Assembly: GCA_026122225.1 (NCBI GenBank) | Contig: JANEZZ010001905.1 | Coordinates: forward strand, 2,170,001 to 2,234,000 | DNA from: Heloderma charlesbogerti | Taxonomy: Eukaryota > Chordata > Lepidosauria > Squamata > Helodermatidae | Direction of reading: 5' to 3' | Length of the DNA: 64,000 nucleotides | Shown here: piece after piece, positions 40,500 to 52,140 of the stretch | Position numbering within the stretch: position 1 is the first letter of the stretch | How the letters are laid out: the number at the start of each line of letters is the position of its first letter | The notes under the pieces: generated by a model | The model's input: the letters and a program-made list of their open reading frames with translations, nothing else | Told to the model about the DNA's origin: nothing | Databases searched by the model: none | Position numbers and translations under genes: made by a program

Positions 40500-41200
40500 C
40501 GAAGTTCCTATGAGTCAGAATATAACTGGAATGCAATGTGTTGACTTCTACTCTAGCCAGAGACCCTTTGTTACACTGAATACACCATGATCAATGACAG
40601 TTTACAGTGATTTTCATCGAAAGGTGATGTCCGTCAATAGAGTCAAAAAGCTTGTCTTCATCTACAAAATTTTCACCTATTAGATGAGGAATATTTATGG
40701 ATTAAATAAAGGAGCACAAAACAATAACCCACAGCCGAGGACTACTCCTGAAAAGCAGCAGAAAACATGACTGGTTTCAGGCCAAGCTTTTAATTTCCCA
40801 AATAATGTCTACGATATATTTGAACTGCCACCTCTAAAAGCGAATAGGTAACTCGTGAATGTAATTGAAGGTGCATCTTTACACACGAGACAGGTGTTCT
40901 GATGAAGTGAATGTAGTGGCTTCTGCCCTCTGTGGGGCGATGGCTAAAGTGTGGAGCTTGGACATGAAGTAGAACCCCAACCATCAGGTTCGTATCTTCA
41001 TGAAGGACCAGGCCATACTAGATGTGATGCAAGTCACATCTGGAGTTCCTCCCACACTTTAAAGAACTGAAATGTGGGGAGGGGGTCAAGTTCAAACAGA
41101 ATCATGTTATGGGTCTGGATGCCCTCCTTGCAGGCTCATGTGGTATATTTTTCCCAATCAAAACCACATTGTTTTTCCATTTCCATTTCCCTTTCATTTT
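40500..41200. other. intronic stretch without recognised gene
   Basis: Unique-looking and AT-rich to 40960, then mixed. No coding or repeat signal. Confidence 0.25.
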
Positions 41201-41204
41201 CATT

Positions 41205-41617
41205 TCATTATTATATTTCTATACCGGACCATAGCCAAAGCTCTCTGGGCAGTTCACAAAATTTAAAAACCATTAAAAAAGACATTGTATAGAGTGCAAA
41301 AACCATATAACCATATAAATAGATAGCACCTACACAGACAACATGTATATCTAAAACAATATTTAAAACAATCAACCAAAGACAATCCTGGACCTGGTAA
41401 AAACTTACTATATGCTGCCCAATGCCTGAGAGAAGAGGGCAGTTTTAATCTGGCGTCAAAAAGATGACAACGTTGGTGCCAGATGTACCTCATCGGGGAG
41501 ATCATTCCAAAATTGGGGGGCCACCACTGAGAAGGCCCTCCCCTTGTTCCACCCTCTGAGCCTCCCTTGGAGGAGGCCCCCAGAGGAGGGCCTTTGATTC
41601 TGAGCATACTGTATGGG
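41205..41617 (-). mobile_element. L2-type LINE 3' end (antisense), cut by a MITE
   Basis: CATTATTATATTTCTATACC and CAAAGCTCTCTGGGCAGTTC at the UTR side, then CTGGCGTCAAAAAGATGACAACG, TTGGTGCCAGATGTACCTC and GGGGGGCCACCACTGAGAAGGCC, which are the L2 C-terminal segments backwards. It ends where the MITE begins at 41618. Confidence 0.8.
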
Positions 41618-42179
41618 TAGGGGTGCACGAACGTCACTTACCTGTCCTCCAAGCTTTTCGCTGTGGTGGGGAGGCACTTCGCTGCTCCCCCCGCGAAGTT
41701 CAGGCCGGGGGGGGGGAGGCTTCCCGCCTCGCCCGGCCGAAATTCAGGCCGGGGAGGAGGCGCCTCGCCTCGCCCAGCCGTGAACTAAAAAGTTAAAAAA
41801 CAAACAAACACGCCCCCGTGATAGGCTACGTGACGATTAACGTAGCCTATCACGGCTAGATCTGCAAAGTCAGCAGTGATAGGCTACGTAAATCGTCACG
41901 TAGCCTATCACGGGTGACTTTAAAAAAAAAAAAAGCGCGTACGCAAATGGCGGCCCCCATAGGGAGCCGCCATTCCTGTTCCTTATTTGGTCGCTGTAGT
42001 CTACGTAAATCTTTACGTAGACTACGGCGAAAATAAGGGCAACGCAAATAGCGTTGCCCTTATTTTCGCCATAGTCTACGTAAAGATTTACGTAGACTAC
42101 AGCGACCAAATAAGGAACAGGAATGGCGGCTCCCTATGGGGGCCGCCATTATCCGTACGCGCTTTTTTTTTTTTTATCA
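41618..42179 (+). mobile_element. hAT-type palindromic MITE, copy 3 (one end lost)
   Basis: Starts TAGGGGTGCACGAACGTCAC, the complement of the distal end of copies 1 and 2. Hairpins of GTGATAGGCTACGTGACG wording lie at 41818-41856 and 41876-41912, as in copy 1. Then 41931-42045 and 42051-42165 form a nearly perfect inverted repeat (115-bp arms, loop AAATA), an intact duplicate of the module that is single in copy 1. After a T-run the match stops near 42179 with no CCCTA end and no partner of the left-flank TGTATGGG, so the right end is missing or rearranged. Confidence 0.85.
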
Positions 42180-42189
42180 CTTGGTGGGT

Positions 42190-42885
42190 GTCATTTCATT
42201 TAGTCTGCTAGATCTCCTTCTCGTTTTGGTTCTCCATGGTGTGTAAGGTAAAGACTCTGAAGGGAGACTGAAACTAAGCAAAGAAATGAGCAGCAACACT
42301 CCCGGGTTGGCCCAGCACAGAAAAAACAAATCCTTGGCAGCCAATGTCCCACAATATATCTTCGATTTTATCAGCATGTGCCTCTCATTAAGTCTTTCAG
42401 TTGTCTTTTGATGGTTCTGCTAAGCAGATGTGAGCTTATTTAGTTTCAGATCCATCTTTTTTTGCCTCTTGCTCAAACAGATGGCTGTTCTTTTCTTCTT
42501 CAGCTAAGCAACGTTCATATAAAATGGGGGTGGGGGGACTTTCGTGAAGGCTTCCTTAAAAGATACCACATGAAAAACGAACAATGTGCAAGCAAAGGAT
42601 GGACCGCCTACCCAACCAGAGGTATTCAAGGAGATCCTCTGCTCTGGTTGGTTTCATTCAAAGCAAAACAAAAGTACTTATTCAACAATTACATCTAGTA
42701 ACACACATTAATTCTTCAACAATGAATAAGCTTTGCAAGAGATGAGACGCTGACCAGCTCCACTGCATGGAGGATGGACCTTCGATACTGAATCCACAGT
42801 GAAGTCATCTTCTCATAGCAGCAGTGTATCATGCAGCTGCAGGTCACGCAACCCTCTGATCCATTTTCTGAGGGCTGGTTCTTCC
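42190..42885. other. intronic stretch without recognised gene
   Basis: Unique-looking and AT-rich. Chance frames only. Confidence 0.25.
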
Positions 42886-42889
42886 ACTT

Positions 42890-43200
42890 TAGGGATGGGC
42901 AGATAAGCAAATTTCAAAGCTCTCCCTTTCCCATGTTGATGCTCGTTTGCAGCGTTCTCGCTTGTGAATGCAAGTGTGGTATTTTTCTTTTCTTTTTCCT
43001 GAACAGGAAAAGTGTGCATTTTCAAATCAATGTGCAGCCCCCTCCCCACTGATTAAAGCATGAAAATACTTCCTTTTTGGAAAAATCACATTTTACAGTG
43101 TGCATTTTTCAAAATGGGTGCATTTGAGAATGTGCAAGCTTTTTTTTTGAAAACTGCAATTGTGCTCATGTTCAGGGTTCCAAGGAGCCATTTTTGTCAA
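42890..43200 (+). mobile_element. hAT-like MITE, GGGCGAATAAGC family (copy 3)
   Basis: TAGGGATGGGCAGATAAGCAA start, later CATTTTTCAAAATGGGTGC and TGAAAACTGC. Right end not located. Confidence 0.55.
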
Positions 43201-43230
43201 ATTTTGGAGTGTCAATAAAATCCTTGTGCA

Positions 43231-43268
<38 letters not shown>
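43231..43268. repeat. (TC)n(AC)n compound microsatellite
   Basis: CTCTCTCTCTCTCTCTCTC followed by ACACACACACACACACAC. Confidence 0.95.
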
Positions 43269-43269
43269 G

Positions 43270-44385
43270 ATTTCTGGAACATAGAATGACAAACTGCCGG
43301 TGTGAAAGAGCTATCATAAATCAAATGACACGGACAGAAAATTTTCATACAAGTCAGTATCAACTCAAAATGCAGTGGAGGTAGTTCTAACATTCAACGG
43401 CCAATCATCAGAGACAGAGTTGTGAGAAATAGCTCTGGTGCAGCTAAGCACAAGGCAAAGGTGGGCTGATATCAGCAAAAATGAGTCATCTGCTAGTTGC
43501 TGAAAACAGCAAGCAATCCTGACTCACCAGTCTTAGAGGGGTCACGGAATATAACCTGACCAATGTATTTAGCCTACTGGTGTAAGGAGCCTTCCTTGGC
43601 TGGTGTCAGCTGTGCCTTCTGCAGCTCCCTACTTTGGACAGAGCTGAGTAGGGGTGCACAAGATAAATCCCCATCTCACATCCTCTGGGTCATCAATTCA
43701 AGATTCACTGCAGACACCAGTCTGGATACGCAGAATTTCTAGTAACACATGGTGGAACGTGTGTCTGTGTGTAAAAGGAATAAATTGAGCTGTCTCCGCA
43801 TGGAATCGGCATTTAACTAACACCTGGTAGCCCTTATCTGACAGTGCTAGGAGGTAAGAGAGAAGCGGCCCCATCATTAAGGTTCACAAACAGCTTCTTC
43901 CCACTGAACACCCCACCGGGAGTAAATGCCTTGACACTGACGATATCCTGAAATGTGGATTCCTAGACTGGTTCATTCTCACTCGCTCTCTGCTTTCTGT
44001 GCCATGGAGCTGGGGCAAAGGGATTCAGTTTCTAGAAGTGCTCAAGGATACAGAACTGAAACCTGCATTTCAGGAAGCAGACTGGAAAGCAAAACCCAGG
44101 GTGGAGAGCCATCTCCTTTGATGGGAAAATTCGCTGTGGTTTCAGGGTCTTTAGACTTAGGGAAGTGTTCCCTTGCAGTGCACTGCTGAACTTTTGCTTA
44201 ATGTAGAAATATAAAACTGAGACTTGGATATGAAACCCAGTTTGGGGAAGAAGGGGAACAGGAATGGTTACACTTTCATTTGAGAAGTCCCAACTGGAAG
44301 CCTCGAGTTCCCTAAATGTTTCACCACTGGAGATAGGCCAGATCAGAACTTGGTGAAAGGGAACACGCTCCCTTCCACTGAGGTG
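43270..44385. other. intronic stretch without recognised gene
   Basis: No coding signal. At 43648-43680 a GTAGGGGTGCACAAG start suggests a further hAT-like fragment that could not be followed. Confidence 0.3.
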
Positions 44386-44389
44386 TGCT

Positions 44390-44627
44390 GATCTATTTCT
44401 TGATCTACAGCCTTCAGTCCTGATGGGTATATGCTGCCTCTAGGTTCAGAGGCAGTATGCCTATGTACACCAGTTGCTGGAGAACATGGGTGGGAGGGTG
44501 CTGCTGCAGTCATGTCCTGCTTGTGGGTTTCCTGTGGGCAGCTGGTTGGCTACTGTATGAACAGAATGCTGGACTAGATGGAGCCTTGCTCTGATCCAAC
44601 ATGACTCTTCTTATGTTCTTATGGGAG
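44390..44627 (+). mobile_element. CR1-type 3' end (copy in tandem pair)
   Basis: CCTGATGGGTATATGCTGCC, CAGTTGCTGGAGAACATGGG, GTCCTGCTTGTGGGTTTCC, GAACAGAATGCTGGACTAGA, ending ACTCTTCTTATGTTCTTA. Confidence 0.88.
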
Positions 44628-44649
44628 TTCATTAACGAAATTCTTGCTT

Positions 44650-45044
44650 AACACAGGGTCATCCCATGAAGCTGATCAGTGGGAGATTCAGGACAGATAA
44701 AAGGAAGGACTTCTTCACACCGTGCATAAACTATGGAATTCACTACCACAAGATGTAGCGATGGCCACTGATTTGGATGGCTTTAGAGGGGGATTGGACA
44801 AAGTCATGGAGGAGAAGGCTATGAATGGCTACTAGTCCTGATGGCTATATGCTACCTCCAGGATCAGAAGCGGTATGCCTACAGTATGTACACCAGTTGC
44901 CAGGGAACATGGGCAGGAGGGTGCTGTTGCAGATATGTCCTGCTTGTGGGTTTCCCGTGGGCAGCTGGTTGGCCACAGTGTGAACAGAATGCTGGACCAA
45001 GTGGACCCTTGGTCTGATCTAGCACGGCTCTTCTTATGTTCTTA
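44650..45044 (+). mobile_element. CR1-type ORF2 end and 3' tail
   Basis: Starts with the last coding part (GTGGGAGATTCAGGACAG, AGGAAGGACTTCTTCACACC, GAATTCACTACCACAAGATG) and continues into the same 3' tail as the copy immediately upstream. This copy shows that the tail repeat belongs to a CR1/L3-type LINE. Confidence 0.88.
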
Positions 45045-45177
45045 CAACAGTGATGAAATGAGATCAAGAGGGCTGCCTGAAGTCCCAAATAACAGGAAGT
45101 ACAAGGCACTACTTTAAAATGGCTTAATATGGTTTCTCTCTGCTTTGATGGCTTAACAGGATTGGGAGAATGGTTAG

Positions 45178-45266
45178 AGCAGCCTTCCCCCATTTGCTAT
45201 GCTCCAGATGTGTTGGACTGCAACTGCCATGATCCCCAGCCAGCATGGCCAATCCCCAATGGCCAT
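45178..45266. mobile_element. palindromic MITE, left half (split by BovB)
   Basis: GAGCAGCCTTCCCCCATTTGC, GTGTTGGACTGCAACTGCC, CCCCAGCCAGCATGGCC. The right half continues at 46630 beyond the BovB. Confidence 0.85.
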
Positions 45267-46629
45267 TTGTTGTTGTTGTTGTTCAGTCATTAAGTCGTTA
45301 AGTCGTGTCCGACTCTTCGTGACCCCATGGACCATAGCACGCCAGGCCTTCCTGTCCTCTGCTCTCTCCCAGGGTGTGCTCAAGTTCATATTCATTGCAT
45401 CAGTGATGCGATCTAGCCATCTCATCCTCTGCCGTCCCCTTCTCCTTTGGCCTTCAATCTTTCCCAGCATCAGGGTCTTTTCCAGGGAGTTTTCTCTTCG
45501 CATTAGGTGGTCAAAATATCTGAGCTTCAGCTTCAGTATCTGTCCTTCCAATGAGCAGTTAGGGTTGATTTCCTTTAGGATGGACTGATTTGACCTCCTT
45601 GCAGTCCAGGGGACTCGTAAGAGCCTTCTCCAGCACCACAGTTCAAAAGCATCAATTCTTCAGCGCTCAGCCTTCCTTATAGTCCAGCTCTCACAGCCAT
45701 ACATTACTACTGGGAAAACCATAGCTTTGATTAGACGGACCTTTGTCGGCAAGGTGATGTTTCTGCTTCTTACGATGCTGTCTAGGTTTGCCATAGCTTT
45801 CCTCCCAAGGAGTAAGCGTCTTTTCATTTCATGGCTACAGTCACTGTCTGCAGTGATCGTCGAGCCCAAGAAAATAAAATCTGTCACTGCTTCCATTTCT
45901 TCCCCTTCTATATGCCAGGAAGTGATGGGGCCAGATGCCATGATCTTCGTTTATTAATGTTGAGTTTCAAACCAGCTTTTGCACTCTCCTCTTTCACCCT
46001 CAACAAGAGGCTCTTTAGAGCCTCTTCACTTTCTGCCATTAGGGTGGTATCGTCTGCATATCTGAGGTTGTTGATAATTCTCCCAGCAATCTTAATTCCG
46101 ACCTGTGATTCATCCAGCCCGGCATTTCTCATGATGTACTCTGCATATCAGTTAAATAAGCAGGGCGACAATATACAGCCTTGTCGTACTCCTTTCCCAA
46201 TTTGGAACCAATCGGTTGTTCCATGTCCGCTTCTTACTGTTGCTTCTTGACCCTCGTACAGGTTTCTCAGGAGACAGGTAAGGTGGTCTGGTACGCCCAT
46301 CTCTTAAAGAATTTGCCACAGTTTGTTGTGATCCACACAATCAAAGGCTTTAGCGTAGTCAATGAAGCAGAAATAGACGTTTTTCTGGAATTCTCTTGCT
46401 TTCTCCATGATCCAGCGAATGTTGGCGATTTGATCTCTAGTTCCCCTGCCTCTTCGAAACCCAGCTTGTACTTCCAGTAATTCTCGGTTCACATACTGCT
46501 GAAGCCTAGCTTGTAGGATTTTGAGCATAACCTTGCTGGCATGTGAAATGAGCGCAATTGTACAGTAGTTTGAACACTCTTTGGCATTGCCCTTCTTTGG
46601 AATTGGAATGTAAACTGACCTTTTCCAGT
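45267..46629 (-). mobile_element. BovB LINE, 5'-truncated, antisense, inside a MITE
   Basis: The (TTG)n start at 45267 is the complement of the BovB tail. Flanked by CCCAATGGCCAT on both sides (45255-45266, 46630-46641), a perfect 12-bp duplication from target-primed integration. 1363 bp remain, reaching further 5' than the other copies, into the early RT domain (VYIPIPKKGNAKECSNY). Frames are broken several times. Confidence 0.95.
45267..46629 (-). pseudogene. BovB ORF2 remnant in several frames
   Basis: On the minus strand: IPIPKKGNAKECSNYCTIALI and QAGFRRGRGTRDQIANIRWI, motif A as YFCFIDYAKAFDCVDH (46678-46304); motif C as LRYADDTTLMAES (46132-45908); MASGPITSW to IRKAERR (45941-45660); GHLMRRENS-like to SRTRLND (about 45551-45285). 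There is a stop in the motif B region (CTGATA in YAEY) and two frame changes. More decayed than the copies at 30719 and 33203. Confidence 0.88.
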
Positions 46630-46708
46630 CCCAATGGCCATGCTGGCTGGGAATGATGGAAGTTGTAGCCCAAGACATCTGGACGGCACCAGGTTGGAGG
46701 AGGCTGAG
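46630..46708. mobile_element. palindromic MITE, right half
   Basis: GCCATGCTGGCTGGGAATGATG, GAAGTTGTAGCCCAAGAC, CATCTGGACGGCACCAGG and TTGGAGGAGGCTG complete the element begun at 45178. Confidence 0.85.
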
Positions 46709-46914
46709 CTAAAGCACTGGGAGCTTTCCTATTTAGAAAGAGGGCAACGGATGGGGAACATGACAGTGGGTGATGATACATGAATTACTGCTCTAAAATG
46801 ATTAGTGGGTTAGTGAGGATTATTTTTTCCTCCCATGTAACACTAGAACTCAAGATCTCTTGGCCAGTGAACTAACTGATGGCAGGACTGGACAGACTAA
46901 AGACAGTATTTGTT

Positions 46915-47215
46915 TAGCCAACCACAAGATGTTGTTATGACCACCAATTTGGATGGCATTAAAGTGTGGTTAGACAAATTCATGGGAGATAAGGCTATCA
47001 GTGGCTGCTAGACCTGGTGCCGATATGCTCCCTCCAGGATCAGAGGCAGTAGGCCTATGTACACCAGTTGCTGGGGAACATTGGCAGGAGGGTGCTGTTG
47101 CACTCGTGTCCTGCTTGTGGGTTTCCCATTGGACATTTGGTTGGTCACTGTATGAACAGAATGCTGGACTGGATGGACCTTGGTCTGATCCAGCATGGCT
47201 CTTCTTATGTTCTGA
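46915..47215 (+). mobile_element. CR1-type ORF2 end and 3' tail
   Basis: TAGCCAACCACAAGATGTTG, GGTTAGACAAATTCATGGGAG, CCTCCAGGATCAGAGGCAG, TCCTGCTTGTGGGTTTCCC, ending GCTCTTCTTATGTTCTGA. Confidence 0.87.
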
Positions 47216-47219
47216 TGTA

Positions 47220-48370
47220 ACATGTATTTTGCTTTTGGGATTTGCTGCAACAAGATGCAGTGACGGCTTTAAAGAAGATGGGATCAATTAACGGGGAACA
47301 GATCTAACAAGCTAACAGAGCAGCCACATCCAGCTTCTTCCTGGATGGACACAACTGGAATGGCAGACATGCCTGCAAGCAACTCCAACACTGGCACAGC
47401 TGTTGGCCTTGTCTCTTCTTCCACCGTACCGCTCTTCAAGCTGCCATGCGTGTATTCGTGCATTTATCGGTCTTATTCATTCTTTAAACATACCCAGGCC
47501 CAAACTGATCTGCAAAACTGCTCTAGGGAGTAGAGGGAGTTTTCTTGGTGGTATCACAGAGGGCAGAACGGATTCTGCATCAAAGTTCACATGCGCGCGC
47601 GTGCACACACACACACACACACACACAAGTCCTGCTCCAAACGTGGTCCTGGTTTTTAGCAGTGCTGTAGCAGAAATGTCTATTCTTCCATTTGGGGCAT
47701 TTTGTGGGGGGCGAGGAGTGTGTGTGAGGGGGGTTGAGAACAAACACTTGACTGAAAGGGGCTGGGAGAGGTGAGCATTTCGGAGAATCTTCTCCTCGGG
47801 GAGGGGGACAGGGTTTCCACATACCTTTTTAAGAGTAGGCAATTCTTGAGGGGTCTTTTGTCTATTTTTATTTTAAAAAACAAACAACAAAACAAAACAA
47901 AAAAACACCTCCAAACAAAAAAGCACTTGCAGGAGGCCAGGGCTCTCCTCCAGCCTGGCAGTCCTTTCTGGACTCCCAGGAGATCATGTGACCTCTCCCT
48001 CTCCAATAGGCATTCAGGAAGAACTCCCGGCTAGAGAAGAGTCTTGGGCTCCTGTAAGTACAGGGGGTGTTACAGGGGGTAAAAACAATGCCGCCTTCGC
48101 AGGGAGAGAAAAAGTTCTCAGCAATAGGGGGCAGGATTCGGCACAGCACTAGGTCCTGGAGAGTAACAGATACTTTGGACTGCTCTTGGTGAGGACAAAT
48201 TCAGAGGTGCCCCACTGCTCTTCAAATGTTACATCTATTGCCACCTCTGCAAACCTTTTTATTATCTGGGTAGCTCTCCAGCTAGCTAGCACTCTAATGC
48301 TCCAAGCTGGACACAGTGATCCAGATGAGAGGGGTCCCATTGTGTCTTTGTTATTACAGGTGTCTGCCAC
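47220..48370. other. intronic stretch with a (CA)n microsatellite
   Basis: ACACACACACACACACACAC at 47607-47627 preceded by GCGCGCGCG. Otherwise no coding domain. 47840-48030 is A-rich with interrupted ACAAAACAAAAC words. Confidence 0.4.
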
Positions 48371-48372
48371 AA

Positions 48373-48505
48373 CAGCTTTCCCCAACCTAGTGCCCTCCGG
48401 ATGTTTTGGACCACAACTCCCAGCATTCCTGACCATTGGCCATGCTGGCTGATGGGAGCTGAAGTCCAAAACATCTGGAAGGCACCCATTTGGGGAAGGC
48501 TGTGC
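48373..48505. mobile_element. palindromic MITE of the CCAACCTGG family (best copy)
   Basis: CAGCTTTCCCCAACCTAGTG, GGATGTTTTGGACCACAACTCC at the left; GGGAGCTGAAGTCCAAAACATC and TTTGGGGAAGGCTG at the right. Arms of about 55 bp around GACCATTGGCCATGC. Confidence 0.85.
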
Positions 48506-48509
48506 TACA

Positions 48510-49805
48510 ACATTGACCTTCTCGTATGTCTGCACTGCAATGAGAGAAGACACAGACAGAGGACAGAGTGGTGATTCTAGCAATCACTGCTAGAAGTGGT
48601 TGCCAGCCAAAACACAATGGCCAGCAGACTGGGTTTCCAAGCAAGAGGTTTAAACCGGAGGAAGGATGTAGGACAGCCTGCCAAGCTAACAGCTCAAATC
48701 ATCGTGGCTCAAAGGCAAATAGTTTGTTTCAGGGCTTCACAGCAGGGCTTCTCAGCCACTACTAAACAGCCATAAATTGTTTGAGAAGAAAACGAACCCA
48801 AACAGAAAAGCTGCCTCTCCTAATATGGATAAAAAGGGAGCAAACAGCCACGCCCTGCCAGAACGGTATTTGCATCTCCAAATGGCAAGAGGGGGGCGCA
48901 TGTTTTTGCAGCTCATTTCTGCCATCTGCTACTGCCTTTGCCGCAGCAAATGCAATTAGAAATACGCCCCCCCTTTACAATTCTGTGGATATTGGCAAGG
49001 GTAGGCCACAGGCATCTGAGCACATGGAAAGCGAAAGCAAGATCAGGACAGAGGGGGATGGAGCCCTGAGATGACGGTTGCAGACGAGGGTCCTCTGAGC
49101 CGAGGGGGCGGGGTGGCAGAATGCAGGCAGACTGGAGGGGGATACAGAGACACACTCAGACAGGCAGAGATATCCACTGCAATCAAGGCTAGGTTTTGAC
49201 TGTGTCCCAAGCAAAGGCTTGAGGCTGACCCTGAAGGACATCTAGGTAAGGCAGGCCAGGAAGAACCATGGGGCCAGGGAGAACAATACTGTTCCACCTT
49301 CCTTGACTCTCCCGGACTGATGGAACCAATGCCCAGAGCAGCAGGCTTTCCATTCAAATCCTGACCGATATGCAGAACCTCAACCGTGTTCATGGGTGTT
49401 TTGCTGGAGCCAGGGCTGAGCCTTCCAGTGCTCTTTTGGACAGCTCAAGTTTGGGAAGGTGTGCCGCATGCATTTCTCTCCCTATAGACAGCATCGTCAC
49501 ATCAGGGAGCTGCAGGCTACAAGGCGTAACCTTCCTGAAGCTGGAGCCCCAGCAAATTAATTTTAAGAATAAACCTAAGGTCTTGCTTATCGCGCTCTCT
49601 TAGCTGACATCCCTGATCTATCCGTGTATCAAGAGTTATGGATTCTTTGAGCATGGGGTGTAGCCAAGTGAATTATTACACGGTCCTGGAAAGACAAATC
49701 TTCTCCTGACCTGAAACTGTGGACAGCTGATGTGTGTTCTTGGAGAATGTATGAACTGTGTCTTTATCAACGGAGTGGTAAAGAAGAGGACTTTAAAGCA
49801 ATTTG
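48510..49805. other. intronic stretch without recognised gene
   Basis: No coding domain and no shared repeat. Opposite-strand frames at 48913-49393 (minus) and 48781-49074 (plus) overlap. Confidence 0.3.
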
Positions 49806-49807
49806 GT

Positions 49808-49925
49808 CTAGTTCAGCCTTCCTCAACCTGGTGCCCTCAAGATGTGTGGGTTACAACTCCCAGTGTCCCCCATATATCCCTCACCATTGGCAATACTGCT
49901 CTGCCTAGGGCTGATGGGAATTGAT
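49808..49925. mobile_element. palindromic MITE of the CCAACCTGG family
   Basis: AGTTCAGCCTTCCTCAACCTGG, CTCAAGATGTGTGGGTTACA, then CCTAGGGCTGATGGGAATTG. The right end is cut short by the AAT repeat. Confidence 0.7.
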
Positions 49926-49939
49926 TGTGGACAGGCTTT

Positions 49940-49983
<44 letters not shown>

Positions 49984-49984
49984 T
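49940..49984. repeat. (ATA)n microsatellite
   Basis: About 15 uninterrupted AAT/ATA units. Confidence 0.95.
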
Positions 49985-49989
49985 CCTTT

Positions 49990-51500
49990 TACTCACATCC
50001 AACCTGCAAAAAGTGTTTATTTCAGCTCCCAACAAAGCAGCTTAATCCCAGTGGCTTGATGTTGCAACCACTGGACATCAAAGGCCGTTAATCAGAGCCC
50101 TATTATCTTCTATAAAGTCCCAAACTATATTTTTTAAACCAGTGATGGGCAACCATTGACTGTCATTTGTGCAGCCCACAGTTCCCCACCCCACCCCTCC
50201 ACCACAGTTACCACCAAAATCCAAGGGATTCTGCTGAGAAATAGGGCATGTGAGGGGAGACATCCCTGTACACTCCATTTCTCTGCAGAATTGGGTGCCC
50301 TACAGCCTGCCAGACACCCCACTAAAAGGTGTTTTGGGGGCCAATGCGGCATCCCAACCTCACCAAGCCATCCACCCCAGTTTTAAACAGTCAAGAGTGG
50401 GAGGAAAGCTGCACAATGAAGGAACATGTCAAATATCTATTCTAGGAATGTACATTTATCTAGTGCTGTGCTGGAAACTTCTCCCACATTTTTTTTTCTT
50501 TACCATTCTCATTCAATTTGATAGAAGAGAAATTGCTTTCAAAAATAAATTCAATGGTGAAGAAATTGCAGAGAAATGCTCAAGGTTTGGGTTTGGTTTT
50601 CTTGGGCTTACCTTACTTAGGAAATGGCCAAGGAGTGACTGCAAGTGCCCTGTTTTTCATTGTACAAAAATCTCTCTGGCAGCCTGTAGCCTCCACAGCT
50701 CCCTACACTTCAAATGATGTCCAGCGGAAGGCATCATGAGCTAGTTCCTCCCTTAGGGCTTTTTCAGATCAGGACGTGCAGGCAGCCTGGGAGGCTGGCT
50801 GTGATTAGGTAAGCTCAAAAACACCACCAAAATAAATTCAACATAAATTATAGACTGTCCCGAGAATGAGGCAGATCAATGGCAGACCCTTTCATGGAGG
50901 AAGGTAGAAAACTTTTTGGAAACTGGAGGACAGATTTTGGAAAAGCATTAACTCCACCTCATCCCTGGAGCTTGACACAACACTGCCCCCGCACACAAAC
51001 CTGCATTGTGGTGGATGCAATACGAGGGCCAGCCTGCCAACACAGATGATGCTGTTGCAGCACGAAAACCCCCAAAATCCTTACCAAAAATGAAAGCTGT
51101 GCTATAGGCCCTGCCAATGATGAGCCCTACCTGTGAGAAACTGTTGAGAATTTCTCCTTCCCCTGGAGAAATTTGGTGAAATTGTCTCCCAAATTTCTCT
51201 GCCCACAAATAAAGTGGAGAATTTTGAGAAGCCATTTGTGCACAGCTCTATATTTACCAGATGCTGGCCAACATCCAACACAGAATTATGTGCACTCAAA
51301 CCCATCAAAGTCAAGAGGCTTGAGAGCGCTGAACTCCACACTGGATTGTGGCCAAAGTGATTTTCACTTGGTTACGGTTTATGCTTTGTGGTGTGTGCGT
51401 TTTCTGCTCCCACCCTTTTTATGCCATATCTTTCTTTTTAAGACTATGGGAAGTTGGCCGAAGCCACTTCCCAGATTTTAACTTTTGTACGGTACTTAAA
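49990..51500. other. intronic stretch without recognised gene
   Basis: No recognised domain. 51105-51345 has CTGTGAGAAACTGTTGAG, GGAGAAATTTGGTGAAATTG and AGCCATTTGTGCACAGC, in the style of the hAT-like MITEs, without identifiable ends. Confidence 0.3.
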
Positions 51501-51745
51501 ACCTTAAGCTGACTCGTGTTGGATTAGACCAAGGATCCATCTACTTTTCCCCAGTGGCAAAGCAGAAGTCTCCAGGAAGTCCACAAGCAGGCAAAATAAG
51601 TACGAAGGCAAAAGGGTTACACTGCCCCAGAGGTTCTATTTAGCTGACATGGGTAGTAGCCACAGACAGACCTCTCCTCCACCAGGAATTTGTCTAATCC
51701 CTTTGGCCATCACCACCAGAACCTGTTGCAGTGAGCCACTTAGAA
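51500..51745 (-). mobile_element. CR1-type 3' end (antisense, diverged subfamily)
   Basis: GACTCGTGTTGGATTAGACC, AAGGATCCATCTACTTTTCC, CCAGGAATTTGTCTAATCCC follow the layout of the CR1-type tail but with many differences from the common copies. Confidence 0.55.
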
Positions 51746-51879
51746 ATGTTGCGTGACTTAAATTAAAACATTTGATGATGATGCAGGTGATGATACACAC
51801 ACACACTCACTCATACCATGCACACACCGCCATTGGTCCCCGCTAAGATACTTCTACCGGAGGTCGTGCCGCGAAGCTC

Positions 51880-52140
51880 TTTCAGTAAAGAGGCATTCTA
51901 GATATGAGCCAAAAGCATTTCTGTATCTCATCTGGGAGTCTCAATGTTATGAAACCCTTGTTTTCTTTAATGCAACACTTTATGCTAGACTTCATGCAAA
52001 GATTATAGTTTGGAATTAGACCAATGCAAACACAATAATTAACTTCTGGTTGGAAGAGCATCAACAATGCTTGATGAAATGTTAAGAAGCATTCCAAGCT
52101 ATTGCAACACAAAACAAGTCATCAAAGAACAGAGACAATC
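51880..52140. other. AT-rich unique sequence, candidate conserved noncoding element
   Basis: No transposon words, dense TAATT, TGCAAAG and CAAT-like words, with a sharp change of texture against the flanking repeats. Candidate only. Confidence 0.25.

Noticed and set aside
50250..50717. 155-codon plus-strand frame
   Set aside because: No domain; crosses a T-run and shows no codon pattern. Treated as chance.
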